From Novosphingobium profundi (GTDB lineage: Bacteria; Pseudomonadota; Alphaproteobacteria; Sphingomonadales; Sphingomonadaceae), in assembly GCF_018491765.1 (NCBI RefSeq), contig NZ_JABWCU010000005.1, positions 1 through 64,000 on the forward strand: DNA of 64,000 nt, read 5' to 3'. This document shows positions 44,461 through 58,254 of the stretch, piece after piece. The notes beneath the pieces were generated by a model that did no database searches, was not told the DNA's origin, and was given only the letters and a program-made list of their open reading frames with translations. Every line of letters begins with the position of its first letter. Within the stretch, counting starts at the first letter, position 1. The position numbers were made by a program, and so were the translations under genes.

Positions 44461-44933
44461 TCATCATCGGGCTCGATCCCGGTCTCACCTGCACCGGCTG
44501 GGGCGTGGTCGCCAAGAGCGGCAGCCGCCTCAGCCACATTGCCAACGGGCAGATCCGCACCAACGCCAAGGCCTCGATGGCCGAGCGCCTGGTCGAACTC
44601 GACGCGGCCCTCCTCGACGTGATCCTTCACCACCGGCCGGATGCGGGTGCGGTCGAGGAAGTCTTCGTCAACGTGAACCCGCAATCGACGCTGAAGCTGG
44701 GCCAGGCGCGCGGCGTCGCCATGCTGGCGATCGCGCGCGCGGGGCTGCCGGTGGCCGAATATCCCACCAAGGTCGTCAAGAAGGCGCTGGTGGGGACGGG
44801 CGGCGCGGACAAGAAGCAGATCCAGCACATGCTCAAGGTCCTCCTTCCCGGCGTGCACCTGGCGGGCGAGGACGCCTCGGACGCGCTCGCCGTTGCCATT
44901 ACCCACGCCAACATGCTCGGCAGCCACCGCTAG
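44457..44933 (+). CDS. ruvC: Holliday junction endonuclease RuvC
   Basis: A 158-residue resolvase. The acidic catalytic residues are D7 ([10 protein letters not shown]), E67 (AVEEVF), D139 and D142 (GEDASDALA), matching the E. coli set. It cuts junctions held by RuvAB. The ATG overlaps the stop of the preceding decayed frame. ruvA and ruvB lie 2.2 and 3.4 kb further on. Confidence 0.96.
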   Translation: MIIIGLDPGLTCTGWGVVAKSGSRLSHIANGQIRTNAKASMAERLVELDAALLDVILHHRPDAGAVEEVFVNVNPQSTLKLGQARGVAMLAIARAGLPVAEYPTKVVKKALVGTGGADKKQIQHMLKVLLPGVHLAGEDASDALAVAITHANMLGSHR

Positions 44934-44974
44934 CCTGCGGGAACCGCAGCGGCCCTCGCGCGGTTTGCAGCGGC

Positions 44975-45469
44975 ATGAGCAAGAGTGACGAAGACTGGAT
45001 GCGCCGCGCGGTCGAACTGGCGGTGGAGCGCAAGGGGCGCGATCCCGCCAATACCCCGATCGCCGCGCTCGTGGTGCAGGCCGGCACGCTGGTCGGCGAG
45101 GGCGTCAACCGCACCGCCGAGCGCTGCGATGCCACCGCCCACGCCGAGATCGAGGCCTTCCGGGCGGCGGGCCGGGCGACCGGCGCGATGCGGATCGAGG
45201 GCGCCACGCTCTACTCCACGCTCCAGCCTTGCGGGATGTGCACGATGGCCGCGATCTGGGCCGGGGTCTCGCGCATCGTCTACGGTGCGGGGCGCGAGCA
45301 TGTCCACGCGATGTACTTCGAGGACCGCCACCTCTCGACGCTCGACTTCGTGGCCGATGCCTACAAGGACGATCTCTCGCTTGCGGGCGGTGTGCTCGCA
45401 AGCGAATGCGCAAAGCTCTATTTCGGCCCCGACGACGAGGTCCCCGAGGACATGCAGGCCAACGACTGA
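44975..45469 (+). CDS. zinc-dependent nucleoside deaminase family protein
   Basis: A 164-residue cytidine-deaminase-like protein. The zinc site is H56-A57-E58 (AHAEIEAFR) with C86 and C89 (QPCGMC). It resembles guanine deaminase and related nucleobase deaminases more than tRNA adenosine deaminase; substrate unproven. It follows ruvC by 41 bases and is convergent with the mannosyltransferase-like gene. Confidence 0.82.
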   Translation: MSKSDEDWMRRAVELAVERKGRDPANTPIAALVVQAGTLVGEGVNRTAERCDATAHAEIEAFRAAGRATGAMRIEGATLYSTLQPCGMCTMAAIWAGVSRIVYGAGREHVHAMYFEDRHLSTLDFVADAYKDDLSLAGGVLASECAKLYFGPDDEVPEDMQAND

Positions 45470-45473
45470 GGCC

Positions 45474-46988
45474 CTACATATCCTCGCGTTCGAGTGCGGT
45501 CTGGTAGTTGTAGACCGGATCGGGCGCGCACGTGCCGGCCCGGATGTAGAGGCAGGGCGTCTCGTGGGGAAGGCGGCCGCAGGCGATCTTGCGGTAGCCT
45601 TCGAGGCCCGCCGGTGGCCTGTCCTCCAGGATCAGGGCATTGGCCGCGCGGGCCAGTTCGCGCGGCAGCGGCAACTCGCGCTCGTAGACGCCCTTGGGCG
45701 CGATCGAGAGCGGCAGCGCGCGCGGCAGCAGCGCGGGCACGACGTGGTAGTCGAGGCTCTCGGCCACCGCGAGGCGGCAGACCTTCGGGTCGTTCGCCGC
45801 CCGGATCGCGAGATGGGTGATGGCATGGCCGCCCCGGAATGCCGAATAGCCCCCCGTCGCCGAGAACGACGCCAGGTTGAGCAGTGCCCAGAGCGTCATC
45901 GCGGCCAGCAGGCTGACCGAAGCCAATCGCTCAGGTGCCACGCGCGGCTTCAGCACGCGCTCGCTCAGGCGCAGCGAACCGATCGCGGCCAGCACCAGCA
46001 GCACCAGCGTCGAGAACCACACGAAGCGGTACTCCTTGTGCGCGATCAGGCTGTGCAGCGCGATGTTGACGACGGCGGCGACCAGCAGCGGGGCGAAACG
46101 ACGCCCGCTCGCCAGCGCACAGCCGAGGACCACGACGAGCGCCGCGGCCCCGAAGTGCAGGTAATAGTCGAGCGCGTATTGCCAGGGCGGGCGCACCCCG
46201 AACGTGGCGGCCCGGCCCGCCTCGATGTTCTGCTGCAGGTTGATGAAGAACCACGAGAACGGCACTGCGCCTGCGGCAAGGTCGCTGAGCGCGCCCGCGG
46301 CGAGGGCGAGGGCCGCTCCTGCCAACAGCGCCAGGCGCCCTTGCGGGCCGCGCCACAGGCTAGACGCGGCAAGGATCAACCCGACCGGGGCATACTGGAA
46401 GCGGACGAGCACCGCGAGCGTGAGCAGGAACCCGCCGAGGCCCAGGCGCCGCCCCCGCGCCGCAGGGTCGAGCAGGAGTCCGGCGGCCAAGAGCAGCAGC
46501 GCCGAGGCAAGGCTCTCGGAGAGCAGCAGGTTGGAGAGGAGGATGCTCTCCCACCACACCGCGACGACGAACAGCGCGACGAGGCCGTGCCGACGCGAGA
46601 CTTGCGCGCCCAGCAGCCAGGCGCCCGGCAGGGCGAGCAGGGTGAACGCCTCGAACACGATCCGGGCGAGGTAGTAACCCGTCTCGGTCCCGGGCGCGAA
46701 ATGGCGCCCGAGCCAGAACGGCACGCTCAATAGCTGCGGGATCAGGCTGTTGCGAAGGCCCAGACGCGTTTCCCAGGGGCGAATGCCGTGGCCGGTGGCC
46801 AGGCGATTGGCCTGCTCGGCATACTGCATCAGTTCGTCGGGGTGGGCCGCGTCGAAAGGCGACCAGGCCAGCGCGCGCAGGACGATGGCGAGCACCACCA
46901 GGGCCGCGATCGCCAGCCACCAGGCCCCGGGGGGCACACGAAGCCCGGCTGGACGAAGCGCCATCGCGCTCCTGCGAGAATTCCCCAT
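45474..46988 (-). CDS. mannosyltransferase-like membrane protein (GT22 type)
   Basis: A 504-residue multi-spanning protein with about ten helices. The lumenal/periplasmic HPDE motif at 49-52 and the FRFQY/HKEYRFVWFSTL region are typical of the ALG9/PIG-B glycosyltransferase family (GT22), rare in bacteria but present in some sphingomonads. It probably transfers a sugar from a lipid carrier. It lies opposite to the ruv genes between ruvC and ruvA. The ATG at 46988 is the best start; the frame is open well upstream. Confidence 0.78.
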   Translation of the reverse strand: MGNSRRSAMALRPAGLRVPPGAWWLAIAALVVLAIVLRALAWSPFDAAHPDELMQYAEQANRLATGHGIRPWETRLGLRNSLIPQLLSVPFWLGRHFAPGTETGYYLARIVFEAFTLLALPGAWLLGAQVSRRHGLVALFVVAVWWESILLSNLLLSESLASALLLLAAGLLLDPAARGRRLGLGGFLLTLAVLVRFQYAPVGLILAASSLWRGPQGRLALLAGAALALAAGALSDLAAGAVPFSWFFINLQQNIEAGRAATFGVRPPWQYALDYYLHFGAAALVVVLGCALASGRRFAPLLVAAVVNIALHSLIAHKEYRFVWFSTLVLLVLAAIGSLRLSERVLKPRVAPERLASVSLLAAMTLWALLNLASFSATGGYSAFRGGHAITHLAIRAANDPKVCRLAVAESLDYHVVPALLPRALPLSIAPKGVYERELPLPRELARAANALILEDRPPAGLEGYRKIACGRLPHETPCLYIRAGTCAPDPVYNYQTALEREDM

Positions 46989-47117
46989 GGCGTTTCCATA
47001 GGAGCGTGCCGGGCGCTTGTCATCGCAAACAATGGCAAGGCCGGAGGGGACAGCCGGGCACTTGCCCCTTGTCCCCCGACCATGCCCCGTGCATAGGAAG
47101 CGCATGGGGAACAAACC

Positions 47118-47729
47118 ATGATCGCAAAGCTGACCGGCCTGCTCGACGACACCGGACCCGACTGGGCGGTGATCGACGTCAACGGGGTGGGCTATCTCGT
47201 CCATTGTTCGGCGCGCACGCTCGACCACCTCGGCATCCGGGGCGACAAGGTCGTCGTCCACACCGAGATGCAGGTGTCCGAGACCGACCAGCGCCTGATC
47301 GGCTTTACCTCGGCGGCCGAGCGCAACTGGTTCCGCCTGCTGACGGCGGTGCAGGGGGTGGGCTCGAAAGTCGCGCTGGCGATCCTCTCGGCGCTCACCA
47401 CCGAGGAACTCCAGCGCGCCTGCGCCGGGGGCGACAGCGCGATGGTTGCGCGCGCCAACGGCGTCGGCCCCAAGCTGGCAACGCGCATCGTCAACGAATT
47501 GAAGGACAAGGCGGGTGGCATGCCCACCGCGCCGGGGGCGCCGGGGATCGTCTCGGCCGCTTCGGCCCCGGTGGGCTCTGCCAGCGCCGACGCCGTCTCC
47601 GCCCTCCAGAACCTGGGCTTCAAGCCCGCCATCGCCAGCACGGCGGTGGCGCAGGCGATAGGCGAATTGGGCGAGGACGCCGGGCTCAACGATCTTGTCC
47701 GGGTTGCCCTGAAGAAGGCGGCGGGGTGA
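47118..47729 (+). CDS. ruvA: Holliday junction protein RuvA
   Basis: A 203-residue RuvA. Domain I begins [13 protein letters not shown]; the helix-hairpin-helix motifs are [17 protein letters not shown] and [21 protein letters not shown]; the C-terminal domain III (about 155-203) contacts RuvB. It holds the junction for the RuvB motor. The stop overlaps the GTG of the next gene. Confidence 0.96.
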   Translation: MIAKLTGLLDDTGPDWAVIDVNGVGYLVHCSARTLDHLGIRGDKVVVHTEMQVSETDQRLIGFTSAAERNWFRLLTAVQGVGSKVALAILSALTTEELQRACAGGDSAMVARANGVGPKLATRIVNELKDKAGGMPTAPGAPGIVSAASAPVGSASADAVSALQNLGFKPAIASTAVAQAIGELGEDAGLNDLVRVALKKAAG

Positions 47730-48292
47730 GCGTGGGCTCGCACCTGAACCTGAAGTCGGCGGCGGTGTCCGTTTTGGCCGCGTTGACCCTGGCAAGCGGC
47801 GCGGGTGCCGAAGATGCGACGCCGCGCACCGGCCCGGTCTTCGCCAAGTATGGGAAGACTTACGCGGTCGAGGCGGACATGAAGATACCCGAGGGTACCG
47901 AATTCAAGGTGGCCTTCGACGTCTCGGCCGCGGCCAAGCCGGGAGAGATCAACCGCGGCTTCGACAGCGCGGCGCGCTTCATCAACATGCAGGTCGCCGC
48001 CGGCGTGCCGCTCGACAAGGTGCATGTCGCGCTCGTCGTGCACGGGGCGGCAGGGCGCGACCTGCTCGACAGCCTCGGCTACGCCAGTCGCACTGACGGG
48101 GCGAGCAACGCCAACGCCCCGCTGATTGCCGCGCTCCACGCCAGGGGCGTGCGTGTGATCTTGTGCGGGCAGAGCGCGGCGGCGATGGGTCTTGGCAAGT
48201 CCGAACTCCTTCCCGGCGTGGAAATGGCGCTCTCGGCCATGACCGCCCACGCCCTCCTCCAACAGGACGGCTACACGCTGAACCCCTTCTGA
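47726..48292 (+). CDS. secreted DsrE/DsrF-like protein
   Basis: A 188-residue exported protein with a signal peptide (residues about 1-26, ending GAGAED). The mature part matches the DsrE/F fold ([41 protein letters not shown]) with a single conserved-type cysteine. Similar periplasmic proteins are linked to sulfur or redox handling, without proof. GTG at 47726 overlaps the ruvA stop; a GTG two codons later is also possible. Its stop overlaps ruvB, so it is firmly embedded between them. Confidence 0.72.
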   Translation: MSVGSHLNLKSAAVSVLAALTLASGAGAEDATPRTGPVFAKYGKTYAVEADMKIPEGTEFKVAFDVSAAAKPGEINRGFDSAARFINMQVAAGVPLDKVHVALVVHGAAGRDLLDSLGYASRTDGASNANAPLIAALHARGVRVILCGQSAAAMGLGKSELLPGVEMALSAMTAHALLQQDGYTLNPF

Positions 48293-49335
48293 TGAGCGAA
48301 AACCCCATCCTCTCCCCCGCCCCGCAGCCCGAGGACGCCGATGCGGCGCTTCGCCCCAAGACCTTGTCCGATTTCGTCGGTCAGGAAGGGGCCAAGGACA
48401 ACTTGCGCGTCTTCATCCAGAGCGCCAAGTCGCGCCGCGAGGCGATGGACCACACGCTCTTCTTCGGTCCGCCGGGCCTGGGCAAGACGACGCTGGCGCA
48501 GATCGTCGCGCGCGAACTGGGCGTTGGCTTTCGGGCCACTTCGGGCCCGGTGATCGCCAAGGCGGGCGACCTCGCCGCACTGCTCACCAACCTGGAACAT
48601 GGCGATGTCCTCTTCATCGACGAGATCCACCGCCTCAACCCGGTGGTCGAGGAAGTGCTCTACCCGGCGATGGAGGACCGCGCGCTCGATCTCATCATCG
48701 GCGAGGGGCCCTCGGCGCGCTCGGTGCGCATCGACCTGCCGCCCTTCACGCTGATCGGGGCGACCACGCGCCAGGGCCTGCTCCAGACCCCCTTGCGCGA
48801 CCGTTTCGGCATTCCGGTGCGCCTCCAGTTCTACACCGTGCCCGAATTGGAGCACGTGGTGACGCGCGGCGCGAACCTGCTCGGGATCGGCATGGACAAG
48901 GGCGGGGCGACCGAGATCGCGCGCCGCTCGCGCGGGACTCCGCGCGTTGCCGGGCGCCTGATGCGCCGCGTGCGCGACTTTGCCCACGTCGCGGGATCGG
49001 ACGTGATCACCCGCGCCATCGCCGACGATGCGCTGACCCGGCTCGACGTCGATTCGATCGGCCTCGACATGCAGGACCGGCGCTACCTCATGATGATCGC
49101 GGACATCTACAAGGGCGGCCCGGTGGGCGTCGAGACGCTCGCGGCGGGGCTTTCCGAGCCGCGCGACACGATCGAGGAAGTGATCGAGCCCTACCTGATC
49201 CAGCTCGGCCTTGTCGCACGCACCGCGCGCGGGCGCTGCCTCAACGATCGGGGCTGGCAGCATCTCGGGCTGACCCCGCCGGCGGGACCGCAGGGGGGCT
49301 TGTTCGATTCGCCAGGGGGCATGGACGGCGACTGA
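48292..49335 (+). CDS. ruvB: Holliday junction helicase RuvB
   Basis: A 347-residue AAA+ motor. Walker A is GPPGLGKT at 59-66; Walker B is in [10 protein letters not shown]; the arginine finger region GATTRQGLL and the C-terminal winged helix ([15 protein letters not shown]) are present. It drives branch migration with RuvA. The ATG overlaps the stop of the DsrE-like gene (TGATG). Confidence 0.97.
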   Translation: MSENPILSPAPQPEDADAALRPKTLSDFVGQEGAKDNLRVFIQSAKSRREAMDHTLFFGPPGLGKTTLAQIVARELGVGFRATSGPVIAKAGDLAALLTNLEHGDVLFIDEIHRLNPVVEEVLYPAMEDRALDLIIGEGPSARSVRIDLPPFTLIGATTRQGLLQTPLRDRFGIPVRLQFYTVPELEHVVTRGANLLGIGMDKGGATEIARRSRGTPRVAGRLMRRVRDFAHVAGSDVITRAIADDALTRLDVDSIGLDMQDRRYLMMIADIYKGGPVGVETLAAGLSEPRDTIEEVIEPYLIQLGLVARTARGRCLNDRGWQHLGLTPPAGPQGGLFDSPGGMDGD

Positions 49336-49379
49336 CCGGGGCCGGGAAGGGCCGTCCCCGGGGCGGATACCTGTCGTAA

Positions 49380-49395
49380 TGGTTTACACTTTGCC
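49380..49395 (+). promoter_or_regulatory. sigma-54-like -24/-12 site upstream of PEP-CTERM gene
   Basis: TGG at 49380 and TTGC ending at 49394 place GG and GC exactly ten bases apart, the spacing of RpoN promoters. The CA after TGG in the consensus is missing. The leader would be about 190 bases. Confidence 0.35.
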
Positions 49396-49598
49396 TTCCG
49401 AAAAGTCCCGTTTCGATACAGGGGCGAGCAAGGCCCTCCCAATTCTCGCAAAAATTCGCTTCAAGGGCGTGGATACAGAGTTAACGCCATTGTCGTGTTA
49501 ACCGCTCTCTGCGTTGAGTGGAGTAGAAACAGGATGCGAGAAGGTGCTGGCCGGCGGCGGCGGCGGCTCTTGCCAGGGTAGCGAAGAAAGCAGCGCAT

Positions 49599-50456
49599 AT
49601 GTCGATCCGGACCGCCATTGCCAAATTGTCAGCCTGCGCGGCTGGCTGTGCCGTGATCGGGGGCGGGGCGGTGCACGTCGCGGAAACCCAGGCGCCCACC
49701 ACCCAGTACCACAAGCTCAAGCAGGCCAAGGTCGCGGTCAAGCCGCGCCCGGCAAAGCGCCTGATCCCGCGCGCGAAGCCGCGCGAGACGCGGCGGGAAC
49801 GCCTGATCGATAAGCCGCCGGTCGAATCGCAGCTGGCCATGGTTCCCGTACCCCCGCCCTATATCCCTCCGGCACCCGCGCCCCTTCCGGCTGGCGGCAG
49901 CGGAGGCACTCCGGTGGTGATCGGCGGGTCGAGCGGCGGCTTCGGTGGCTTCGGGGGCGGTTTCTTCGGTGGCTTCTTCGGAGGGGGCGGCAGTTCGGGT
50001 GGCGGGACCGTGGTGATCACCTCGACCACCAGCGGCGGGTCGACGAGCACGTCCTCGTCTTCGTCGTCTTCCTCCTCCTCCTCGAGTTCGTCGTCGTCCT
50101 CCAGCAGTTCCTCGGGCGGCGACGGGTCGACCACCACCAGCACGACCACGACGAGCACTTCGGGCGGCGACACCACGACGACGACTTCGACCACCTCGGG
50201 TTCGGATACGCCCTCGTCTTCGACGTCCACCTCGTCCTCGTCCTCGACTTCCTCCTCGACATCGTCGTCGAGCTCGAGTTCGACCGGTGGCGACACCACG
50301 ACTTCGACGACGAGCGGCAGCACCACGACCGGCGGCAACGCCCCGCCACCGCCGACCGACGTGCCCGAACCGCCCATGCTGATCCTGTTCGGCGCGGGCG
50401 CGGCGGCGGTCTTCGCGCGGCGGCGCCTGGGTCGCAAGGGCTCGGCGGCGGCCTGA
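49599..50456 (+). CDS. PEP-CTERM protein with polyserine tract
   Basis: A 285-residue exported protein. It has an N-terminal signal (about residues 1-28), a basic/Pro segment (40-90), a Gly/Phe-rich segment (95-135), then about 115 residues made almost only of Ser, Thr and Gly, including 21 serines in a row. The C-terminus is a PEP-CTERM sorting signal: VPEP at 255-258, a hydrophobic helix and an RRR stop. Exosortase should process it. Mixed Ser codons (TCC, TCG, TCT, AGT, AGC) show that the run is kept at the protein level. Such Ser/Thr tracts are likely glycosylated. No exosortase gene is in the window. Confidence 0.82.
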   Translation: MSIRTAIAKLSACAAGCAVIGGGAVHVAETQAPTTQYHKLKQAKVAVKPRPAKRLIPRAKPRETRRERLIDKPPVESQLAMVPVPPPYIPPAPAPLPAGGSGGTPVVIGGSSGGFGGFGGGFFGGFFGGGGSSGGGTVVITSTTSGGSTSTSSSSSSSSSSSSSSSSSSSSSGGDGSTTTSTTTTSTSGGDTTTTTSTTSGSDTPSSSTSTSSSSSTSSSTSSSSSSSTGGDTTTSTTSGSTTTGGNAPPPPTDVPEPPMLILFGAGAAAVFARRRLGRKGSAAA

Positions 50457-50481
50457 CACGTCCACCCACGAGGTGCGAAGC

Positions 50482-50513
50482 AAAAGGGCGGTGCCGATGG
50501 CGCCGCCCTTTTT
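50482..50513 (+). terminator. intrinsic terminator of PEP-CTERM gene
   Basis: Arms AAAAGGGCGGTGCC and GGCGCCGCCCTTTT pair around GAT with one G-T, followed by a T. A good rho-independent terminator 25 bases after the stop. Confidence 0.75.
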
Positions 50514-50549
50514 CATTTGGGTCCGGCGTGCACCGGGGCTTGCGGCATT

Positions 50550-50602
50550 GCGCAACGAAAAGGCCCCGTCCGGCAATGCCGGACGGGGCCTTTTCGTTGC
50601 GC
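50550..50602. terminator. 53-base near-perfect palindrome, bidirectional terminator
   Basis: Two 26-base arms are exact reverse complements with a single central A. The core AAAAGGCCCCGTCCGG with its inverse ending CCTTTT is a textbook terminator on either strand. It lies 21 bases after the acnA stop and downstream of the first terminator. Confidence 0.85.
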
Positions 50603-50623
50603 GTTACGCGAGCGGCGTGTGGA

Positions 50624-53299
<2,676 letters not shown>

Positions 53300-53455
53300 G
53301 TGGGCGTTATTCCCTTCCTGTGATGTCTGTTTCCACCGCCGTGGCCACGCGGCCTTGGGCCTCGGGCGCTGTTGCGATGCGACAAACGGATTCGTCGGCT
53401 CGCCGATGCGCGTTGAACGGCCTCAGGTCAAGGGGGCAGGGCCTGCTACATTCGT

Positions 53456-54403
53456 CTAGGTTTCGGCTGGCGAAATTTTGTTTCGCGTGCCCACCCAGCA
53501 TCCCGCCACGATCAGGACGGTTCCGGCAAGAGTCGCAATCGCCACGTTTTCTTGGAATATGAGCCAGCCCAACAGCGCGGCCCAGGGGAAGGCGGTGTAC
53601 TCTATCGGCACGAGCACTTGCGTTTCGGCGCGCGCATAGCCCCAAGAAAGCAACAGGTGGGCAAGTGCGGCGCTCGCCGCGGCCAGCGCCACCAGCCCCC
53701 ATTCGATGCCGTGGGGCAGCACGAAGAGCAGCGGCGCGGGAAGCGCGACGTAAAGTGTGCAGAACAGGTTCTGGAACAGCGTGATCTCGCCCGGGCGGGT
53801 CATCTGCGCCTGCTTGCGCTGGAGCACGAGGTTGACCGCGTAGAACACCGCGGACAGCAGCACGGCGGCAATGCCCTTCACCGTCTCGGGCGAGGTGTCG
53901 AGCGTGCCGAAGCGTCCGCTGCCGATCACCGCGACGCCCACGAGCCCGAACAGCGAGGCCAGGATCGCGCGGGGGCGCACGACCTCGCCCAGCATCAGCG
54001 CGGCGAGGAACAGCGCGATGATCGGCGAGATGAACGAGATCGCGATGGCCTCGGCCATGGGGATGCGCACGAGGCCGTAGAAGAACAGGCTGGCCATGCT
54101 GGTGGTGACCGCGGCGCGGATGGCGTGGAGGCGCAGGCGTTCGCGCGTCGGGCGCACCGGGCCGCTCAGGGCCCAGATCGGCAGGGCGAAGAGCGTGGCG
54201 AGCGCATTGCGCAGGAGCAGTGCGGAGTAGACCCCGACCACCAGCGAGGCGCCTTTCATCGCCGCGTCCATCGCGCTGAACGCGCCGATGCCCGCAATCA
54301 CCGCCAGGATGGCGAGCCCGTGGCGCGCCGCGGGCGCCATGGATGCAGCGATGACGGGTTGCGTGATGGGGGGCGGAACCGGTTCGGAAGCGGGGGCGTT
54401 CAT
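53456..54403 (-). CDS. EamA/DMT-family transporter
   Basis: A 315-residue inner-membrane protein with about ten helices in two EamA repeats (residues about 30-165 and 175-305). Substrate unknown; family members move metabolites. The methionine at 54403 is chosen because the upstream frame is not hydrophobic or family-like. Same strand as acnA but 156 bases apart. Confidence 0.85.
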   Translation of the reverse strand: MNAPASEPVPPPITQPVIAASMAPAARHGLAILAVIAGIGAFSAMDAAMKGASLVVGVYSALLLRNALATLFALPIWALSGPVRPTRERLRLHAIRAAVTTSMASLFFYGLVRIPMAEAIAISFISPIIALFLAALMLGEVVRPRAILASLFGLVGVAVIGSGRFGTLDTSPETVKGIAAVLLSAVFYAVNLVLQRKQAQMTRPGEITLFQNLFCTLYVALPAPLLFVLPHGIEWGLVALAAASAALAHLLLSWGYARAETQVLVPIEYTAFPWAALLGWLIFQENVAIATLAGTVLIVAGCWVGTRNKISPAET

Positions 54404-54480
54404 GGCTTGCAAGCTGTGGTCCGGGGGCAACTTATTCGCAAGCAATTCATCCCAGCGACAGGCACGATGCTTGAAGGTCG

Positions 54481-54489
54481 TGCTATAAA
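54481..54489 (+). promoter_or_regulatory. extended -10 promoter candidate of L,D-transpeptidase gene
   Basis: TGC directly before TATAAA at 54484-54489 forms an extended -10. No good -35 is present. The leader of about 80 bases contains a perfect hairpin at 54514-54530 (GCCCTT/AAGGGC). Confidence 0.4.
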
Positions 54490-54573
54490 AGCGCACATCG
54501 CGCCCTGTCGGCTGCCCTTCGCGAAAGGGCGGCGGGGCGGTCCATTGTTTCTACCGGCGGAATTCGAAACCTG

Positions 54574-56019
54574 ATGAATACCTTCCAGCGCAGGGCCTGC
54601 GGTCTTCTCTCGAGCCTCTCGGCGCTTTCGCTCATGGCCCAACCCGTTCTCGCTCAGAGCCGCGCCGGCGCCATGCCCGAGGACATCCTCCCGCGCCCGC
54701 ACAAGCCGGCGCCGCAGCCTTCGTCGGCGCCGAGCGCGGCACCGACCAACGCGCCGGCCGCGGGGCAGACCGCTGTGCCCCCGGCGCCCGATGCGAACGA
54801 CCTTCGCACGACCTCCGATCCCGTCGTGCAGGACCTGTTCCTGTCCGAGCCGGTGATGCCCTGGGCCGCGTCGGACGCGCAGGCGCTGCTCACCACGATC
54901 CAGCAGATCGGCAAGGAAGGCCTCGTGCCGGCCGATTACCAGCCCGCCGCGCTCAAGGCCGCGATCGCGAACGGCGAGGGCGATGCGCTCGACACGCTGG
55001 CGAGCAAGGTGTTCGGCTGGCTGATCGAGGACCTTCGCGATGGGCGCACTCCGATGCCTGACCGCGTGCAGTGGTTCGCTGTCGACCCCGACCGCGACGA
55101 CATGCCGACCGGCAAGATCATGGCCGAGGCGCTTGCCAACCACGACGTCACGGGCGTCGTCGCCGCGCTTGCGCCGACCGTGCCGGACTACGCCGCGCTC
55201 AGGGCCGAGCTGGCGGCCACGCCGATGGCCAAGAAAGACCGCCGCCTGCTGATCATGGCCAACATGGATCGCTGGCGCTGGCTCAAGCGCGACCTTGGCG
55301 ATGTCTACCTCCTCACCAACGTGCCCGAGTTCCAGCTGCGCCTGACGGTCAAGAACAAGATCATCCGCACTTACAAGACGGTGGTCGGCAAGCCCGGGCG
55401 CACCGCGACGCCGCAGCTGGCCGAAACGGTCTCGGCGGTCGTCTTCAACCCGACCTGGACCGTGCCGCAGTCGATCACCAAGGGTGAGGGGCTGGGCCAG
55501 AAGGTGCTCAACAACCCCAACTGGGCACGCAACGCGGGCTACAAGGCGACCAAGGACGCCAATGGCAACGTGTGGGTCGTGCAGCAGCCGGGGCCGAACA
55601 ATTCGCTGGGTCTCATGAAGATCGACATGCCCAACGAGCACGCGATCTACCTGCACGACACCCCCGCCAAGCAGTTTTTCAACGAGAAGGTGCGCGCCTT
55701 CAGCCACGGCTGCATCCGCACCGAGCGCGCGGTCGAGCTGGGCATGACCATGGCGATCCTGGGGGCGGGCATGACCGCTTCGGAAGCGGCCGACATTTCG
55801 CGCTCGGGCAAGTACACCAAGGTCGAGATGACCCGCACTTTCCCGGTCTACCTCACCTATTTCACGATCGCGCGCGACATCGACGGCACCTTGCAGACGT
55901 TCGCCGACCTCTATGGCCGCGACGCGCCGGTCCTCGCCAGCTTTCAGAAACCGCGCGAGCTCAAGACCAACCAGCGCAAGAGCGACGAGGAAGTGATCAA
56001 GCTCGACAACCCGCTGTGA
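54574..56019 (+). CDS. L,D-transpeptidase (YcbB type)
   Basis: A 481-residue exported protein with a signal peptide (1-27, ending VLAQS), a Pro/Ala-rich linker (about 30-75), and a YkuD catalytic domain of the long YcbB/LdtD type (about 240-430). The active-site motif is SHGCIRTER with C380 and H378. It should form 3-3 cross-links in peptidoglycan or attach proteins to it. The upstream helical region replaces the usual scaffold of this subgroup. Confidence 0.88.
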   Translation: MNTFQRRACGLLSSLSALSLMAQPVLAQSRAGAMPEDILPRPHKPAPQPSSAPSAAPTNAPAAGQTAVPPAPDANDLRTTSDPVVQDLFLSEPVMPWAASDAQALLTTIQQIGKEGLVPADYQPAALKAAIANGEGDALDTLASKVFGWLIEDLRDGRTPMPDRVQWFAVDPDRDDMPTGKIMAEALANHDVTGVVAALAPTVPDYAALRAELAATPMAKKDRRLLIMANMDRWRWLKRDLGDVYLLTNVPEFQLRLTVKNKIIRTYKTVVGKPGRTATPQLAETVSAVVFNPTWTVPQSITKGEGLGQKVLNNPNWARNAGYKATKDANGNVWVVQQPGPNNSLGLMKIDMPNEHAIYLHDTPAKQFFNEKVRAFSHGCIRTERAVELGMTMAILGAGMTASEAADISRSGKYTKVEMTRTFPVYLTYFTIARDIDGTLQTFADLYGRDAPVLASFQKPRELKTNQRKSDEEVIKLDNPL

Positions 56020-56024
56020 GGGGA

Positions 56025-56063
56025 AAGGTCTTTCCGGGCGACGTGGCCTCTCGGAAAGACCTT
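56025..56063. terminator. hairpin after L,D-transpeptidase gene
   Basis: Twelve-base exact arms AAGGTCTTTCCG and CGGAAAGACCTT with a 15-base loop. No T run follows, so its role in termination is uncertain. Confidence 0.45.
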
Positions 56064-56099
56064 GCCATGCCCGCGCCGGGCTTGGCGGTGTACGGGGTC

Positions 56100-56118
56100 A
56101 AGGGGTGGTAAACCCCTT
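56100..56118. terminator. short hairpin between convergent genes
   Basis: Seven-base arms AAGGGGT and ACCCCTT around GGTAA. It lies 12 bases after the recQ stop (minus strand). Confidence 0.4.
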
Positions 56119-56130
56119 ATCAAACCGTCT

Positions 56131-58005
<1,875 letters not shown>

Positions 58006-58254
58006 GGGGGCCGCTTATGGCAGAGCCGGTGCGCCCGGGAAAGGGCGCGGGCCGCGTGTTTCCTCCGCTTTCGTGTCCTGCGCGGCAGGGGCGGACGGTA
58101 TGGGTGGATCGAGGGCTCGCGGCAAGTGGCCCGCAAGTCGCGGTGAAGTCGCGCGCGGGGCTTTTCTTGGCGAGGTTATATTTAGGTGCCCCGGGCACTT
58201 TTGCGTGGCCTTGTGCGTTTCATTTTCGACACCTGGTTCAAGGAGATGCACATC

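Noticed and set aside
49599..50456. Polyserine region read as a simple DNA microsatellite
   Set aside because: The Ser codons are mixed (five of six kinds), so it is not one repeated triplet.
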